From NCBI RefSeq assembly GCF_000427465.1, contig NZ_ATYB01000014.1, positions 1,263,570-1,327,569 of the forward strand: DNA of 64,000 nucleotides, read 5' to 3'. Shown here piece after piece: positions 54,704 through 63,181 of this stretch. The notes beneath the pieces were generated by a model that saw only the letters and a program-made list of their open reading frames with translations, did not search any database and had not been told where the DNA came from. How positions within the stretch are numbered: the first letter of the stretch is position 1; the number at the start of each line of letters is the position of its first letter. This DNA is from Sinorhizobium arboris LMG 14919. Its GTDB lineage: Bacteria; Pseudomonadota; Alphaproteobacteria; Rhizobiales; Rhizobiaceae. A program made the position numbers and the translations under genes.

Positions 54704-55675
54704 ATGTCTGATCGGATCCGGCAGAAATTGAACGTGTTGCTGGCGGCAACCTTGGCTGTTTTCCTTGCCGGCCCGGTCGCGCCCGGCCTCGCGCAGACCG
54801 CGCAACAGCCCTCGTCCGTTTCGGTCGACGCGCAGCCGAACGTTTCCGGCGCCGATGACCCGGACGCGCTACCGGCGCTGTCGGCCGAGGCAGCGGCGGG
54901 CGTTGCAACGGCGGAGGGAGCAAACCCTGTGCTTCCGCATGATCTTTCGCCGGTCGGCATGTTTCTCGCCGCCGATATAGTCGTAAAGGCGGTGATGGTG
55001 GCTCTGGCGCTCGCCTCCGTCGCCACTTGGGCGATCTTCCTCGTGAAGACGCTGGAACTCATATATGCCAAGTCGCGTCTCAAGCGCGCCGTGGCGGCTC
55101 TCGTTTCCGCGAATGGTCTCGCCGACGCGCAGCCAAATCTCGAGCGCCGCGCCGGCGTGGCTGGGGACATGGTCGCTGCGGCGATCGACGAAATGACACG
55201 CTCGGAAGCCGTTCTGGACCTTGCGCCGGCAGGAGGTGTCAAGGAACGCGTCTCCTCTCTGCTCACGCGTATCGAAGTTCGCGCCGGCAAGAGGATGAGC
55301 GCCGGTACGGGAATCCTGGCATCCATCGGGTCCGTTGGTCCATTCGTCGGCCTCTTCGGTACCGTTTGGGGGATCATGAATTCCTTCATCGGCATCAGCA
55401 AGGCGCAGACGACGAACCTCGCCATCGTTGCGCCGGGCATCGCCGAGGCGCTGCTGGCGACTGCGATCGGCCTCGTCGCGGCAATACCGGCGGTGGTGAT
55501 CTACAACTATTTTGCCCGGTCCGTCGGGGGCTACAAGCTCATTCTGGCCGATGCGGCGGCAGCCGTCGAAAGACTGGTCAGCCGCGATCTCGATCATCGC
55601 CACGCCCGCAGGGCGCCGCCGCGCCGCCAGGACGGCTTCGCCCATGCCTCCGACTCGATCGCCAGAATCGGATAA
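54704..55675 (+). CDS. exbB: TonB-system proton channel subunit ExbB
   Basis: 323-residue inner-membrane protein of the ExbB/TolQ/MotA family, using the proton gradient to energise TonB. A signal-like N-terminus (LNVLLAATLAVFLAGPVAPGLAQ) and an Ala/Pro/Asp-rich periplasmic stretch precede the core: helix 1 around DIVVKAVMVALALASVATWAIFLV, then the conserved TGILASIGSVGPFVGLFGTVWGIMNSFIGIS and LATAIGLVAAIPAVVIYNYFAR. The long N-terminal extension is usual in alphaproteobacteria. The start 54704 has AGAGGA upstream. exbD follows after 6 nt; no tonB is nearby. Confidence 0.93.
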   Translation: MSDRIRQKLNVLLAATLAVFLAGPVAPGLAQTAQQPSSVSVDAQPNVSGADDPDALPALSAEAAAGVATAEGANPVLPHDLSPVGMFLAADIVVKAVMVALALASVATWAIFLVKTLELIYAKSRLKRAVAALVSANGLADAQPNLERRAGVAGDMVAAAIDEMTRSEAVLDLAPAGGVKERVSSLLTRIEVRAGKRMSAGTGILASIGSVGPFVGLFGTVWGIMNSFIGISKAQTTNLAIVAPGIAEALLATAIGLVAAIPAVVIYNYFARSVGGYKLILADAAAAVERLVSRDLDHRHARRAPPRRQDGFAHASDSIARIG

Positions 55676-55681
55676 GCGAAA

Positions 55682-56107
55682 ATGGCTGGAAAAATTTCCG
55701 AGAGCAGCGGCGATCTCGACGAGAACAGCGAGATCAACGTCACCCCCTTCATCGACGTCATGCTCGTGCTCCTCATCATCTTCATGGTGGCCGCACCGCT
55801 CGCGACGGTCGACATGAAGGTCGACCTGCCGCAATCCGTCGCAAAACCCACGCCGCGCGACGACAAACCGGTTTTCGTGACGCTGAAGGCCGATCTCACG
55901 CTTGCCATCGGCAATGAAGAGGCGCCTCGGGAGGCCTTTGTTTCCGAGCTGAACAGGATAACCGGCGGCAACGCGGAAACGCGCGTGCTCCTGCGCGCCG
56001 ATCGCCTGGTCGACTACGGCGAACTGATGACGGTGATGAACCTCATTCAGAATGCGGGCTACGGCAAGATCGCACTCGTCGGCCTGGAGGCCGCGCCCGC
56101 CCGCTGA
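55682..56107 (+). CDS. exbD: TonB-system energiser subunit ExbD
   Basis: 141-residue partner of ExbB, with one membrane helix. The essential Asp lies in the conserved INVTPFIDVMLVLLIIFMVAAPL at about residue 29. The periplasmic part ends with ADRLVDYGELMTVMNLIQNAGYGKIALVG. Six nt after exbB, so cotranscribed. tonB is not in the next 270 nt, which contain no supported gene. Confidence 0.95.
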   Translation: MAGKISESSGDLDENSEINVTPFIDVMLVLLIIFMVAAPLATVDMKVDLPQSVAKPTPRDDKPVFVTLKADLTLAIGNEEAPREAFVSELNRITGGNAETRVLLRADRLVDYGELMTVMNLIQNAGYGKIALVGLEAAPAR

Positions 56108-56380
56108 CGTTCGATAGACTGTGTGCCGGCGGTCGCCTTTTTGCGCGCACCGATACGCAGTCGCTTGAAACCGGCCGTGCGGCGATCTATGAGCTTAGTG
56201 CATGCGCCCAGAAGCTCCGAGCGGTTTCTGGGCTGATCGCAATGCACAGAGGCAACAACCTAGAGCGCGTCGCATGAATACGATCGGTGCGTCGCGCCTC
56301 AGGCAACAGGCCGGCCGCCGCCGAACACAAGACCGCACGGTCTTCCCGGCGCCGCGCCTATTCCGATACGAGGCAATAAC

Positions 56381-57040
56381 ATGAACTTCGAAGCAGCCCG
56401 CATCAAAATGGTGGACAATCAGATCCGGACCACGGATGTGACCTCCCATTCAGTACTGTCTGCTTTCCTGTCGGTCCCACGCGAGGAGTTCGTGCCTGCC
56501 AAAATGCGGGAACTGGCCTATATCGACACCGACATCGAGCTCGTCGGCGGTCCCCAGCCGCGTTACCTGATGGAGCCGTCGCCGCTGGCGAAGCTCCTCC
56601 AGCTCGCAGAGATCTCCAAATCGGGTCTGGTCCTCGAAATTGGCTGCGGGACAGGTTACGCCTCGGCCCTGCTATCGCTTCTCGCGGGTTCCGTCGTTGC
56701 GCTGGAGAGCGACGAAGCCCTGGCCGCCACCGCCACGGAAACGCTGGCACGCCTCGGTTACGACAATATCGCCGTGGTGAGCGGCGACCTGACCAAGGGA
56801 TATGCGGCGGAAGCCCCCTATGACGTCATCTTCATCAACGGTGCCGTCGAGATGATCCCTGACGAGCTCTTCGAGCAGCTTCGCGACGGCGGCCGGCTCG
56901 TGGCCGTGGAAGGATTTGGTAACGCATCTCGTGCGAAACTTTACGTGCGCGAATCGGGCATGACGTCGGAGCGAGCTGACTTCAATACCGCCGTGAAGCC
57001 GCTTCCAGGCTTCCGTCGCGAGCGTTCCTTTGTTTTTTGA
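56381..57040 (+). CDS. pcm: Protein-L-isoaspartate O-methyltransferase family protein
   Basis: 219-residue SAM-dependent methyltransferase of the PCMT family, which starts repair of isoaspartyl damage. SAM motif I is VLEIGCGTGYASALLSLLAG at about residue 80, with the preceding PLAKLLQLAEISKSG. N-terminal ARIKMVDNQIRTTDVTSHSVLSAFLSVPREEFVP is typical of the alphaproteobacterial branch that sits beside tolC. Activity on isoaspartate is not proven for that branch. It stands 282 nt before tolC. Confidence 0.88.
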   Translation: MNFEAARIKMVDNQIRTTDVTSHSVLSAFLSVPREEFVPAKMRELAYIDTDIELVGGPQPRYLMEPSPLAKLLQLAEISKSGLVLEIGCGTGYASALLSLLAGSVVALESDEALAATATETLARLGYDNIAVVSGDLTKGYAAEAPYDVIFINGAVEMIPDELFEQLRDGGRLVAVEGFGNASRAKLYVRESGMTSERADFNTAVKPLPGFRRERSFVF

Positions 57041-57094
57041 TGTGCCTCTTATTGAGGTAGCTCAACATATGAGTGTTGACGCAAAAACTGCAAT

Positions 57095-57110
57095 GTTGCC
57101 AATCGGCAAC
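57095..57110. promoter_or_regulatory. Short inverted repeat upstream of tolC
   Basis: GTTGCC (57095-57100), AATC, GGCAAC (57105-57110): a perfect 6-bp dyad in the pcm-tolC gap, 213 nt before the tolC ATG. GTTGCC recurs just after it, near 57112. It could be an operator; no promoter hexamers pair with it convincingly. Confidence 0.3.
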
Positions 57111-57322
57111 GTGTTGCCTGTTTCTTTTTGAAATGCCTGCGTAGAGACTTGGTGCCCAGTTGTCCTAAGACCGAATCCGGAGTTCAAAAGAGGCTGGAAG
57201 CGGTGATTTGCCCGCCATGGGTGGCGCGGGCTCGCCGCAGTAATTTAACAGGGCTCGCCATACGGCGAATGGCCCGCTGAAATTGCGGGGTGGCGAGACC
57301 GCCCCGGTTGATCGGAGGGAAG

Positions 57323-58696
57323 ATGGTGTCGATTGTCCGCAAAGCAGCCTTGTGGGCGGCTGTCTCGACCAGCGTGCTGCTCGCCCCCCACGCCGTTCTC
57401 GCGGAGACGATCTTCGGGGCAATGGCCAAGGCCTATGCGAACAACCCGGACCTCAATGCCGCTCGCGCCGGACTGCGCGCGACCGATGAAGGGGTTCCGA
57501 TTGCGAAGGCCGGCTACCGGCCGCAGATTTCCGCATCCGCGACGGGGACGCTCTCGCGGGTCGATGCCGAACGGACGGGGACTCGCGACTTTCACTCAGG
57601 ACAGGTCGGTATTTCCATCACGCAGACGATCTTCGATGGATTTCAGACGCTGAACAATGTGAGAGCGGCTGAGTCGAACGTGTTTTCGAGCCGCGAGACG
57701 CTGAAGGCCAACGAGATTCAGATCCTTCTTTCGGCGGCGCAATCCTATGCGAACATCGCCCGCGACCAGCAGATCGTTTCCATTCGCCGGCAGAACCTGG
57801 CCTTCCTTCGGGAGCAGCTGAACGCTGCGCAGGCCCGCCTCGAAGTGGGCGAGGGCACGCGGACGGATGTGAGCCAGGCGGAAGCCGAGCTCGCCAATGC
57901 ACAGTCGCTCCTTGTCGCTGCAATCGCGCAGCTGAAGCAGAGCGAAGCGGTCTATGTGCAGATCGTCGGCGCAGCGCCGACCGGCATCAGACAGCCGGGA
58001 CCGGCAACGAAGGCGATGCCGAGATCTCTCGACCAGGCCGTTGCGACGGGGCTGCGGGAGAATCCGCAAATCCTGGCGGCGCAATACGCGGTTGATTCGG
58101 CCGGGTATGAGGTGAAATCGGCGGAAGGCACGATGCTGCCGGGCGTCGTTCTCCAGGGCGCCGTCACCCGTAACACCGGCAATGCCGGTCAGGGAGGGCT
58201 CGACAACACGACGGCGAGCGTCACGGCTCGGCTCGAAGTTCCGATCTATCAGGGCGGCGCGGAATACGGCCAGATTCGCCAGGCCAAGGAAGTCCTGGGG
58301 CAGCAGCGCATCCTCGTCGACTCCGCCCGCGCCTCGGTGCAGCAGACCGTCGTGTCGGCGCATGCGCAGCTTGAGTCGGCGCTCGCCAGAATCAAGGCGA
58401 GCCGGTCGCAGATCTCCGCCGCAAACCTCGCTCTCGAGGGCGTGATCGAAGAGCGCAAAGTCGGTCAGCGTACCACGCTGGATGTGCTCGACGCGCAGCA
58501 GGACGTTCTGGATGCGCAGGAATCTCTGGCTGGAGCGCAGCGCGACTCCGTGGTTGCAAGCTACGCCTTGCTCGCCGCGATGGGCCATCTGACCGTCAAG
58601 AGCCAGGGCCTGCAGGTGGCCGAGTATCGCGCCGAGGAACATTACGAGGCCGTCAAGGACAAATGGTTCGGCCTGCGGACCGTCGACGGGCGCTGA
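57323..58696 (+). CDS. tolC: TolC family outer membrane channel protein
   Basis: 457-residue outer-membrane efflux duct for type I secretion and RND pumps. Signal peptide MVSIVRKAALWAAVSTSVLL and following, cleavage after LA before ETIFGAMAKAYANNPDLNAARAGLRATDE, which is the classical TolC start. Two OEP repeats follow, the second ending TTLDVLDAQQDVLDAQESLAGAQRDSVVASYALLAAMG. ATG at 57323 with GGAGGGA 6 nt upstream; an in-frame ATG 11 codons earlier is unlikely. A long hairpin follows. Confidence 0.95.
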   Translation: MVSIVRKAALWAAVSTSVLLAPHAVLAETIFGAMAKAYANNPDLNAARAGLRATDEGVPIAKAGYRPQISASATGTLSRVDAERTGTRDFHSGQVGISITQTIFDGFQTLNNVRAAESNVFSSRETLKANEIQILLSAAQSYANIARDQQIVSIRRQNLAFLREQLNAAQARLEVGEGTRTDVSQAEAELANAQSLLVAAIAQLKQSEAVYVQIVGAAPTGIRQPGPATKAMPRSLDQAVATGLRENPQILAAQYAVDSAGYEVKSAEGTMLPGVVLQGAVTRNTGNAGQGGLDNTTASVTARLEVPIYQGGAEYGQIRQAKEVLGQQRILVDSARASVQQTVVSAHAQLESALARIKASRSQISAANLALEGVIEERKVGQRTTLDVLDAQQDVLDAQESLAGAQRDSVVASYALLAAMGHLTVKSQGLQVAEYRAEEHYEAVKDKWFGLRTVDGR

Positions 58697-58715
58697 GCCG
58701 CCGCAGCAAATCGAC

Positions 58716-58757
58716 ACGCGAAACGCCGCGCGCCCGAAGGGCCGCGGCGTTTCGCGT
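58716..58757 (+). terminator. Long perfect hairpin after tolC
   Basis: ACGCGAAACGCCGCG (58716-58730) and CGCGGCGTTTCGCGT (58743-58757) are perfectly complementary over 15 bp; the 12-nt loop contains a further GCCC/GGGC stem. It lies 19 nt past the stop. There is no T-run, so it may terminate weakly or protect the mRNA end. Confidence 0.7.
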
Positions 58758-58914
58758 TAATGCGCAAGCGCCCCTGCCGAAAAAAACAAATCTGTGCAAG
58801 AATTTATCGAGCTGATTCGCGGCGTTTGTTTCGTCGGCGAACTCACTTAAGGTTTGTTCGAATCGGCACACGGAGGGCTTTTTCCGTGTTCGTCCGCAGC
58901 AAACGGGGATTGAA

Positions 58915-59691
58915 ATGGCGCAGCTCAACGTCGCACGTGAACCTTCGATGGATGAGATTCTGGCATCCATTCGCAAGATCATCGAGAGTAACGAGCCTGG
59001 TCCGGCCGGAGCCTCCGCGCGGCAGGTCTTCGAAGACGACGCCGGCGACGATATCGAACTGTCGATGGATCCAGAGGTTGAAGAGAACGCTTTCGGATCC
59101 GTCGAGGACCGGCTTTCGTCCGCCAGAACGTCACCGTCGGCGGCCGACACCCGTGCCAGCGCGCCGGGATCGCCGTCCGTGCCGCTTTCTCTTGCCGATG
59201 TCGCGGCACGGGTGAGGGCCGCTTCGGAGCGAACGGCGGTGCATACGGTGCCGAGAGAGCAAACAGGAGGCGAGGAAGCGCGGTCGCCGGCCGATGGCCC
59301 GGCGATGATGTCCCGCATCGCTGCGTTCCCGTCGACCGCGGTCACCGCGACGAGTGACGCCGCCGAGAGCTCCGCAAGCCGCCTTTCCTCCAGTGCCGAG
59401 CCGACCCATTTTGCCGAGGAAGCGGTGCATGCGACGGCCTCGGACGAGGCAACGGCGCCGGAAAGCACGCCCGGAACGATCGTTTCGCCCGCTGTCAGCC
59501 GCCAGGTGGCGCGCGCCTTCGACGAGCTGGCGCATGCCGTCGAGAACGGACCGCGGCGTTCCTTCGACGAGATCGCCGAGGCGATGCTGCGTCCGATGTT
59601 GCAGGAATGGCTGGATGACAACTTGCCGACATTGGTCGAAAGGCTGGTGCGCGAGGAAATCGAACGCGTGGCGCGCGGGCCCCGGCGCTAA
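58915..59691 (+). CDS. popZ: PopZ-like pole-organizing protein (DUF2497)
   Basis: 258-residue protein with the PopZ layout: a short conserved N-terminal helix (REPSMDEILASIRKIIES, residues 8-25), a long acidic/Ser-Ala-rich disordered middle, and a conserved C-terminal assembly region (RPMLQEWLDDNLPTLVERLVREEIERVAR). PopZ forms polymeric polar hubs; in Rhizobiales it marks the growing or new pole. The gene precedes valS, as in Agrobacterium. ATG at 58915 in the context GGGGATTGAA-ATG. Confidence 0.9.
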   Translation: MAQLNVAREPSMDEILASIRKIIESNEPGPAGASARQVFEDDAGDDIELSMDPEVEENAFGSVEDRLSSARTSPSAADTRASAPGSPSVPLSLADVAARVRAASERTAVHTVPREQTGGEEARSPADGPAMMSRIAAFPSTAVTATSDAAESSASRLSSSAEPTHFAEEAVHATASDEATAPESTPGTIVSPAVSRQVARAFDELAHAVENGPRRSFDEIAEAMLRPMLQEWLDDNLPTLVERLVREEIERVARGPRR

Positions 59692-59875
59692 GTACTCCAA
59701 GTTTTTGAGCCTGCGCACTTCCGTAGGGAAAAACCGCTGCACACTTTTCCTGGATGTGCTCTAAGATGGAAGCCGTATGCACGATGGCAGCGGCTCTTTC
59801 CGCGTTCAGGTTGACTCTCCCCGGGCCTTCCGGTTTACAAACGCTGACATCAATCTCCAGAAAATCGGCCAAAGA

Positions 59876-62719
59876 ATGCTTGATAAAACCTACGATTCCG
59901 CAGCGGTAGAACCGAAGATCGCCAAGGCCTGGGACGAAGCGGACGCCTTTCGCGCTGGTGTGAACGCGAAGCCGGACGCGGAGACCTTCACGATCGTGAT
60001 CCCGCCGCCGAACGTGACGGGTTCGCTGCACATGGGCCATGCGCTGAACAACACGCTGCAGGACATCATGGTGCGCTTCGAGCGCATGCGCGGCAAGGAT
60101 GTGCTCTGGCAGCCGGGTATGGATCACGCGGGTATCGCTACCCAGATGGTCGTCGAGCGCCAGCTCATGCAACGTCAGCTCCCGAGCCGCCGTGATATGG
60201 GCCGCGAGGCCTTCATAGAGAAAGTCTGGGAGTGGAAGGCCGAGTCCGGTGGCCTGATTTTCAATCAGTTGAAGCGGCTCGGCGCCTCCTGCGACTGGTC
60301 GCGCGAGCGCTTCACGATGGACGAAGGGCTGTCCGAAGCGGTTATCGAGGTCTTCGTCAGCCTGTACAAGGAAGGTCTGATCTATCGCGACAAACGTCTG
60401 GTCAACTGGGACCCGAAGCTGCAGACCGCGATTTCGGACATCGAGGTCGAGCAGGTCGAGGTCAACGGCCATCTCTGGCATCTGCGCTACCCACTCGAAG
60501 AGGGCGTGACCTACCAGCATCCGGTCGCCTTCGATGAGGACGGCAAAGCGACGGAATGGGAGACCCGCGACTATCTGGTCGTCGCGACCACACGTCCGGA
60601 AACCATGCTGGGCGACACCGGTGTTGCCGTGCACCCCGACGACGTCCGCTATAAGGGCATTGTCGGCAAGCATGTCATCCTGCCTATCGTCGGGCGCCGC
60701 ATCCCGATCGTCGCCGACGAGTATCCGGACCCGACGACCGGCACCGGCGCGGTAAAGATGACGCCTGCCCATGACTTCAACGATTTCGACGTCGGCAAGC
60801 GCAGAGGACTGAGGCAGGTCAACGTTCTCACGGCAGACGGCCGGATAACGATCAAGAACAATGAGGATTTCCTCGAAGGTCTCGACCATCCGGCGGCACT
60901 TCATGGCGCCTGGGACCGGCTGGAGGGCAAGGATCGCTTCGAAGCCCGCAAGCTGATCGTGGAGATGCTCGAGGAAGCCGGCCTCGTCGACCATATCGAG
61001 CCCCACAAGCACATGGTGCCCCATGGCGACCGCGGCGGCGTGCCGATCGAACCGCGCCTGACCGAGCAATGGTATGTCGACGCGAAGACTCTGGCGAAGC
61101 CGGCAATTGCGGCGGTCAAGGAAGGAAGAACGAACTTCGTCCCGAAGAACTGGGAGAAGACCTACTTCGAGTGGATGGAGAATATTCAGCCCTGGTGCAT
61201 TTCGCGCCAGCTCTGGTGGGGACACCAGATTCCGGCCTGGTACGGTCCCGACGGGCAGATCTTCGTTGAGCGGAACGAGGAGGAAGCGCTGCACGCGGCG
61301 ATTCAGCATTACATCGCCCATGAAGGGCCGATGAAGGCCTATGTCGAAGACCTGCTCGAAAACTTCAAGCCCGGTGAGATCCTGACGCGCGATGAGGACG
61401 TCCTCGACACCTGGTTCTCTTCGGCGCTCTGGCCCTTCTCGACGCTCGGCTGGCCGAAGGAGACGCCGGAGCTCGAGAAATACTACCAGACCGACGTGCT
61501 GGTAACCGGCTTCGACATCATCTTCTTCTGGGTCGCCCGGATGATGATGATGGGTCTTCATTTCATGAAGGATGCGGACGGCACGCCCGTCGAGCCGTTC
61601 CACACGGTTTATGTCCATGCGCTCGTTCGTGACAAGAACGGGCAGAAGATGTCGAAGTCCAAGGGCAACGTCATCGATCCGCTGGAGCTCATAGACGAAT
61701 ACGGCGCTGACGCTTTGCGCTTCACGCTGGCGATCATGGCGGCTCAGGGGCGCGACGTGAAGCTCGACCCGTCTCGGATCGCGGGCTACCGCAACTTCGG
61801 AACGAAGCTGTGGAATGCGACCCGCTTTGCCGAGATGAACGGGGCAACGAGCAGCGAAGGCTTCATCCCCGAAGCCGCGTCGCTGACGATCAACCGCTGG
61901 ATTCTGACGGAACTGTCGCGCACCATCCGTGACGTGAGCGAGGCGATCGAGGATTACCGCTTCAACGAGGCAGCCGGAACCCTTTACCGCTTTATCTGGA
62001 ACCAGTTCTGCGACTGGTATCTCGAACTGCTGAAGCCTGTCTTCAATGGCGACGACGAAGCGGCCAAGCGCGAGTCCCAGGCCTGCACGGCCTATGTCCT
62101 GGATGAGATCTACAAGCTGCTGCATCCGTTCATGCCCTTCATGACGGAAGAGCTTTGGGAAAAGACGACCGGCCCCGGGCGCGAGCGCACGACGCTCCTA
62201 TGCCACGCCGAATGGCCTGCGGCCTTCTATGCGGATGACGCAGCCGCGGACGAAATCAACTGGCTGATCGACCTCGTCTCGGGCATTCGTTCGGTTCGCG
62301 CAGAAATGAACGTTCCTCCGGCGGCGATGGCGCCGCTGGTCATCGTCGGAGCGAAGGCGCTGACGAGCGAGCGGCTCGACAGGCATGCCTCCGCGATCAA
62401 GCGTCTGGCGAGGGTGGAGAACATCGAACACGCGTCAGTGGCGTCCCGCGGCAGCGCTCAGATCGTGGTCGGCGAAGCAACGGCCTGCCTTCCGCTCGGC
62501 AGCCTCATCGACCTCGCAGCCGAAAAATCGCGCCTGGAAAAGGCTATCGCAAAGGTCGACGTCGAGCGCGAGCGAATCCTCGGCAAGCTTGCCAACGAAA
62601 AATTCGTCGCCAACGCCAAGCCTGAACTGGTGGAGGCCGAGCGCGAGCGGCTGGTCGACCTCGATCAGCAAAAAACCTCGCTCGGCATCGCCTTGTCCCG
62701 CGTTTCGGAAGCGGGCTAG
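59876..62719 (+). CDS. valS: Valyl-tRNA synthetase
   Basis: 947-residue class I synthetase. HIGH motif in PPPNVTGSLHMGHALNN (about residue 45), editing CP1 domain (VATTRPETMLGDTGVAV, then TGAVKMTPAHDFNDF), KMSKS in GQKMSKSKGNVIDPLEL, the anticodon-binding domain, and a C-terminal coiled coil (EKSRLEKAIAKVDVERERILGKLANEKFVANA). I choose ATG 59876 because the protein then starts MLDKTYDSAAVEPKIAKAWD, as in relatives; an in-frame ATG at 59777 adds 33 non-conserved residues. Followed by a clear terminator. Confidence 0.97.
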   Translation: MLDKTYDSAAVEPKIAKAWDEADAFRAGVNAKPDAETFTIVIPPPNVTGSLHMGHALNNTLQDIMVRFERMRGKDVLWQPGMDHAGIATQMVVERQLMQRQLPSRRDMGREAFIEKVWEWKAESGGLIFNQLKRLGASCDWSRERFTMDEGLSEAVIEVFVSLYKEGLIYRDKRLVNWDPKLQTAISDIEVEQVEVNGHLWHLRYPLEEGVTYQHPVAFDEDGKATEWETRDYLVVATTRPETMLGDTGVAVHPDDVRYKGIVGKHVILPIVGRRIPIVADEYPDPTTGTGAVKMTPAHDFNDFDVGKRRGLRQVNVLTADGRITIKNNEDFLEGLDHPAALHGAWDRLEGKDRFEARKLIVEMLEEAGLVDHIEPHKHMVPHGDRGGVPIEPRLTEQWYVDAKTLAKPAIAAVKEGRTNFVPKNWEKTYFEWMENIQPWCISRQLWWGHQIPAWYGPDGQIFVERNEEEALHAAIQHYIAHEGPMKAYVEDLLENFKPGEILTRDEDVLDTWFSSALWPFSTLGWPKETPELEKYYQTDVLVTGFDIIFFWVARMMMMGLHFMKDADGTPVEPFHTVYVHALVRDKNGQKMSKSKGNVIDPLELIDEYGADALRFTLAIMAAQGRDVKLDPSRIAGYRNFGTKLWNATRFAEMNGATSSEGFIPEAASLTINRWILTELSRTIRDVSEAIEDYRFNEAAGTLYRFIWNQFCDWYLELLKPVFNGDDEAAKRESQACTAYVLDEIYKLLHPFMPFMTEELWEKTTGPGRERTTLLCHAEWPAAFYADDAAADEINWLIDLVSGIRSVRAEMNVPPAAMAPLVIVGAKALTSERLDRHASAIKRLARVENIEHASVASRGSAQIVVGEATACLPLGSLIDLAAEKSRLEKAIAKVDVERERILGKLANEKFVANAKPELVEAERERLVDLDQQKTSLGIALSRVSEAG

Positions 62720-63181
62720 CTCTGCGAGACAGAACCGAAGAAAAAGCAATCCGCGGCAGCAATGCCGCGGATTTTTACTTTCTTTTCCCCTCGCCACGAA
62801 TCGGACGTTTGGGCAGGTCCGGACTGCAATGCAGGTGGCTCGGTGGCAATGCACGCATGGGTTTCACCTATCGGTTTTTCAACGGTGCTCCGTAGAGATG
62901 CTGCGTAAAAAGCAATGTTGTTGTTCTAGCGTCACACGTGGGCATAAAATTAGAAAATAATTCTGTTTTGTGTCTTAATTGTCATTTTCATCGAGAATGA
63001 AATTTCAATATCGTGTGAATTGTGGCGAGAAGTTGGAATTCTTACGTAAATCTCATGACCGCTTATCCCGGGCTTTCGCGAGGGTTTGCGGTTTGCCATT
63101 TCACGCATTCGTGAGGATACTTTCCTTCAGCGCGGCACAAGGTGGGTGGTCGCATCGATTGGAATGCAGGGGAGGAGCTTG
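62720..63181. other. 462-nt gap between valS and the FadL-type gene
   Basis: After the valS terminator the DNA becomes AT-rich, most clearly from about 62930 to 63060, against GC-rich surroundings. It contains a small dyad, TTTCAT (62986-62991) and ATGAAA (62997-63002). No supported gene is seen; it probably holds the promoter and a long leader for the next gene. Confidence 0.5.
62748..62778 (+). terminator. Rho-independent terminator of valS
   Basis: AATCCGCGGCA (62748-62758), GCAA loop, TGCCGCGGATT (62763-62773): a perfect 11-bp stem followed by a T-run. 28 nt past the valS stop. Confidence 0.92.

Noticed and set aside
56108..56380. Possible tonB gene after exbD
   Set aside because: No open frame with a membrane anchor and Pro-rich domain is present; only short frames without ribosome sites.
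59495..62125. 876-codon open frame antisense to valS
   Set aside because: valS motifs occupy the other strand completely; the antisense frame is a composition effect.
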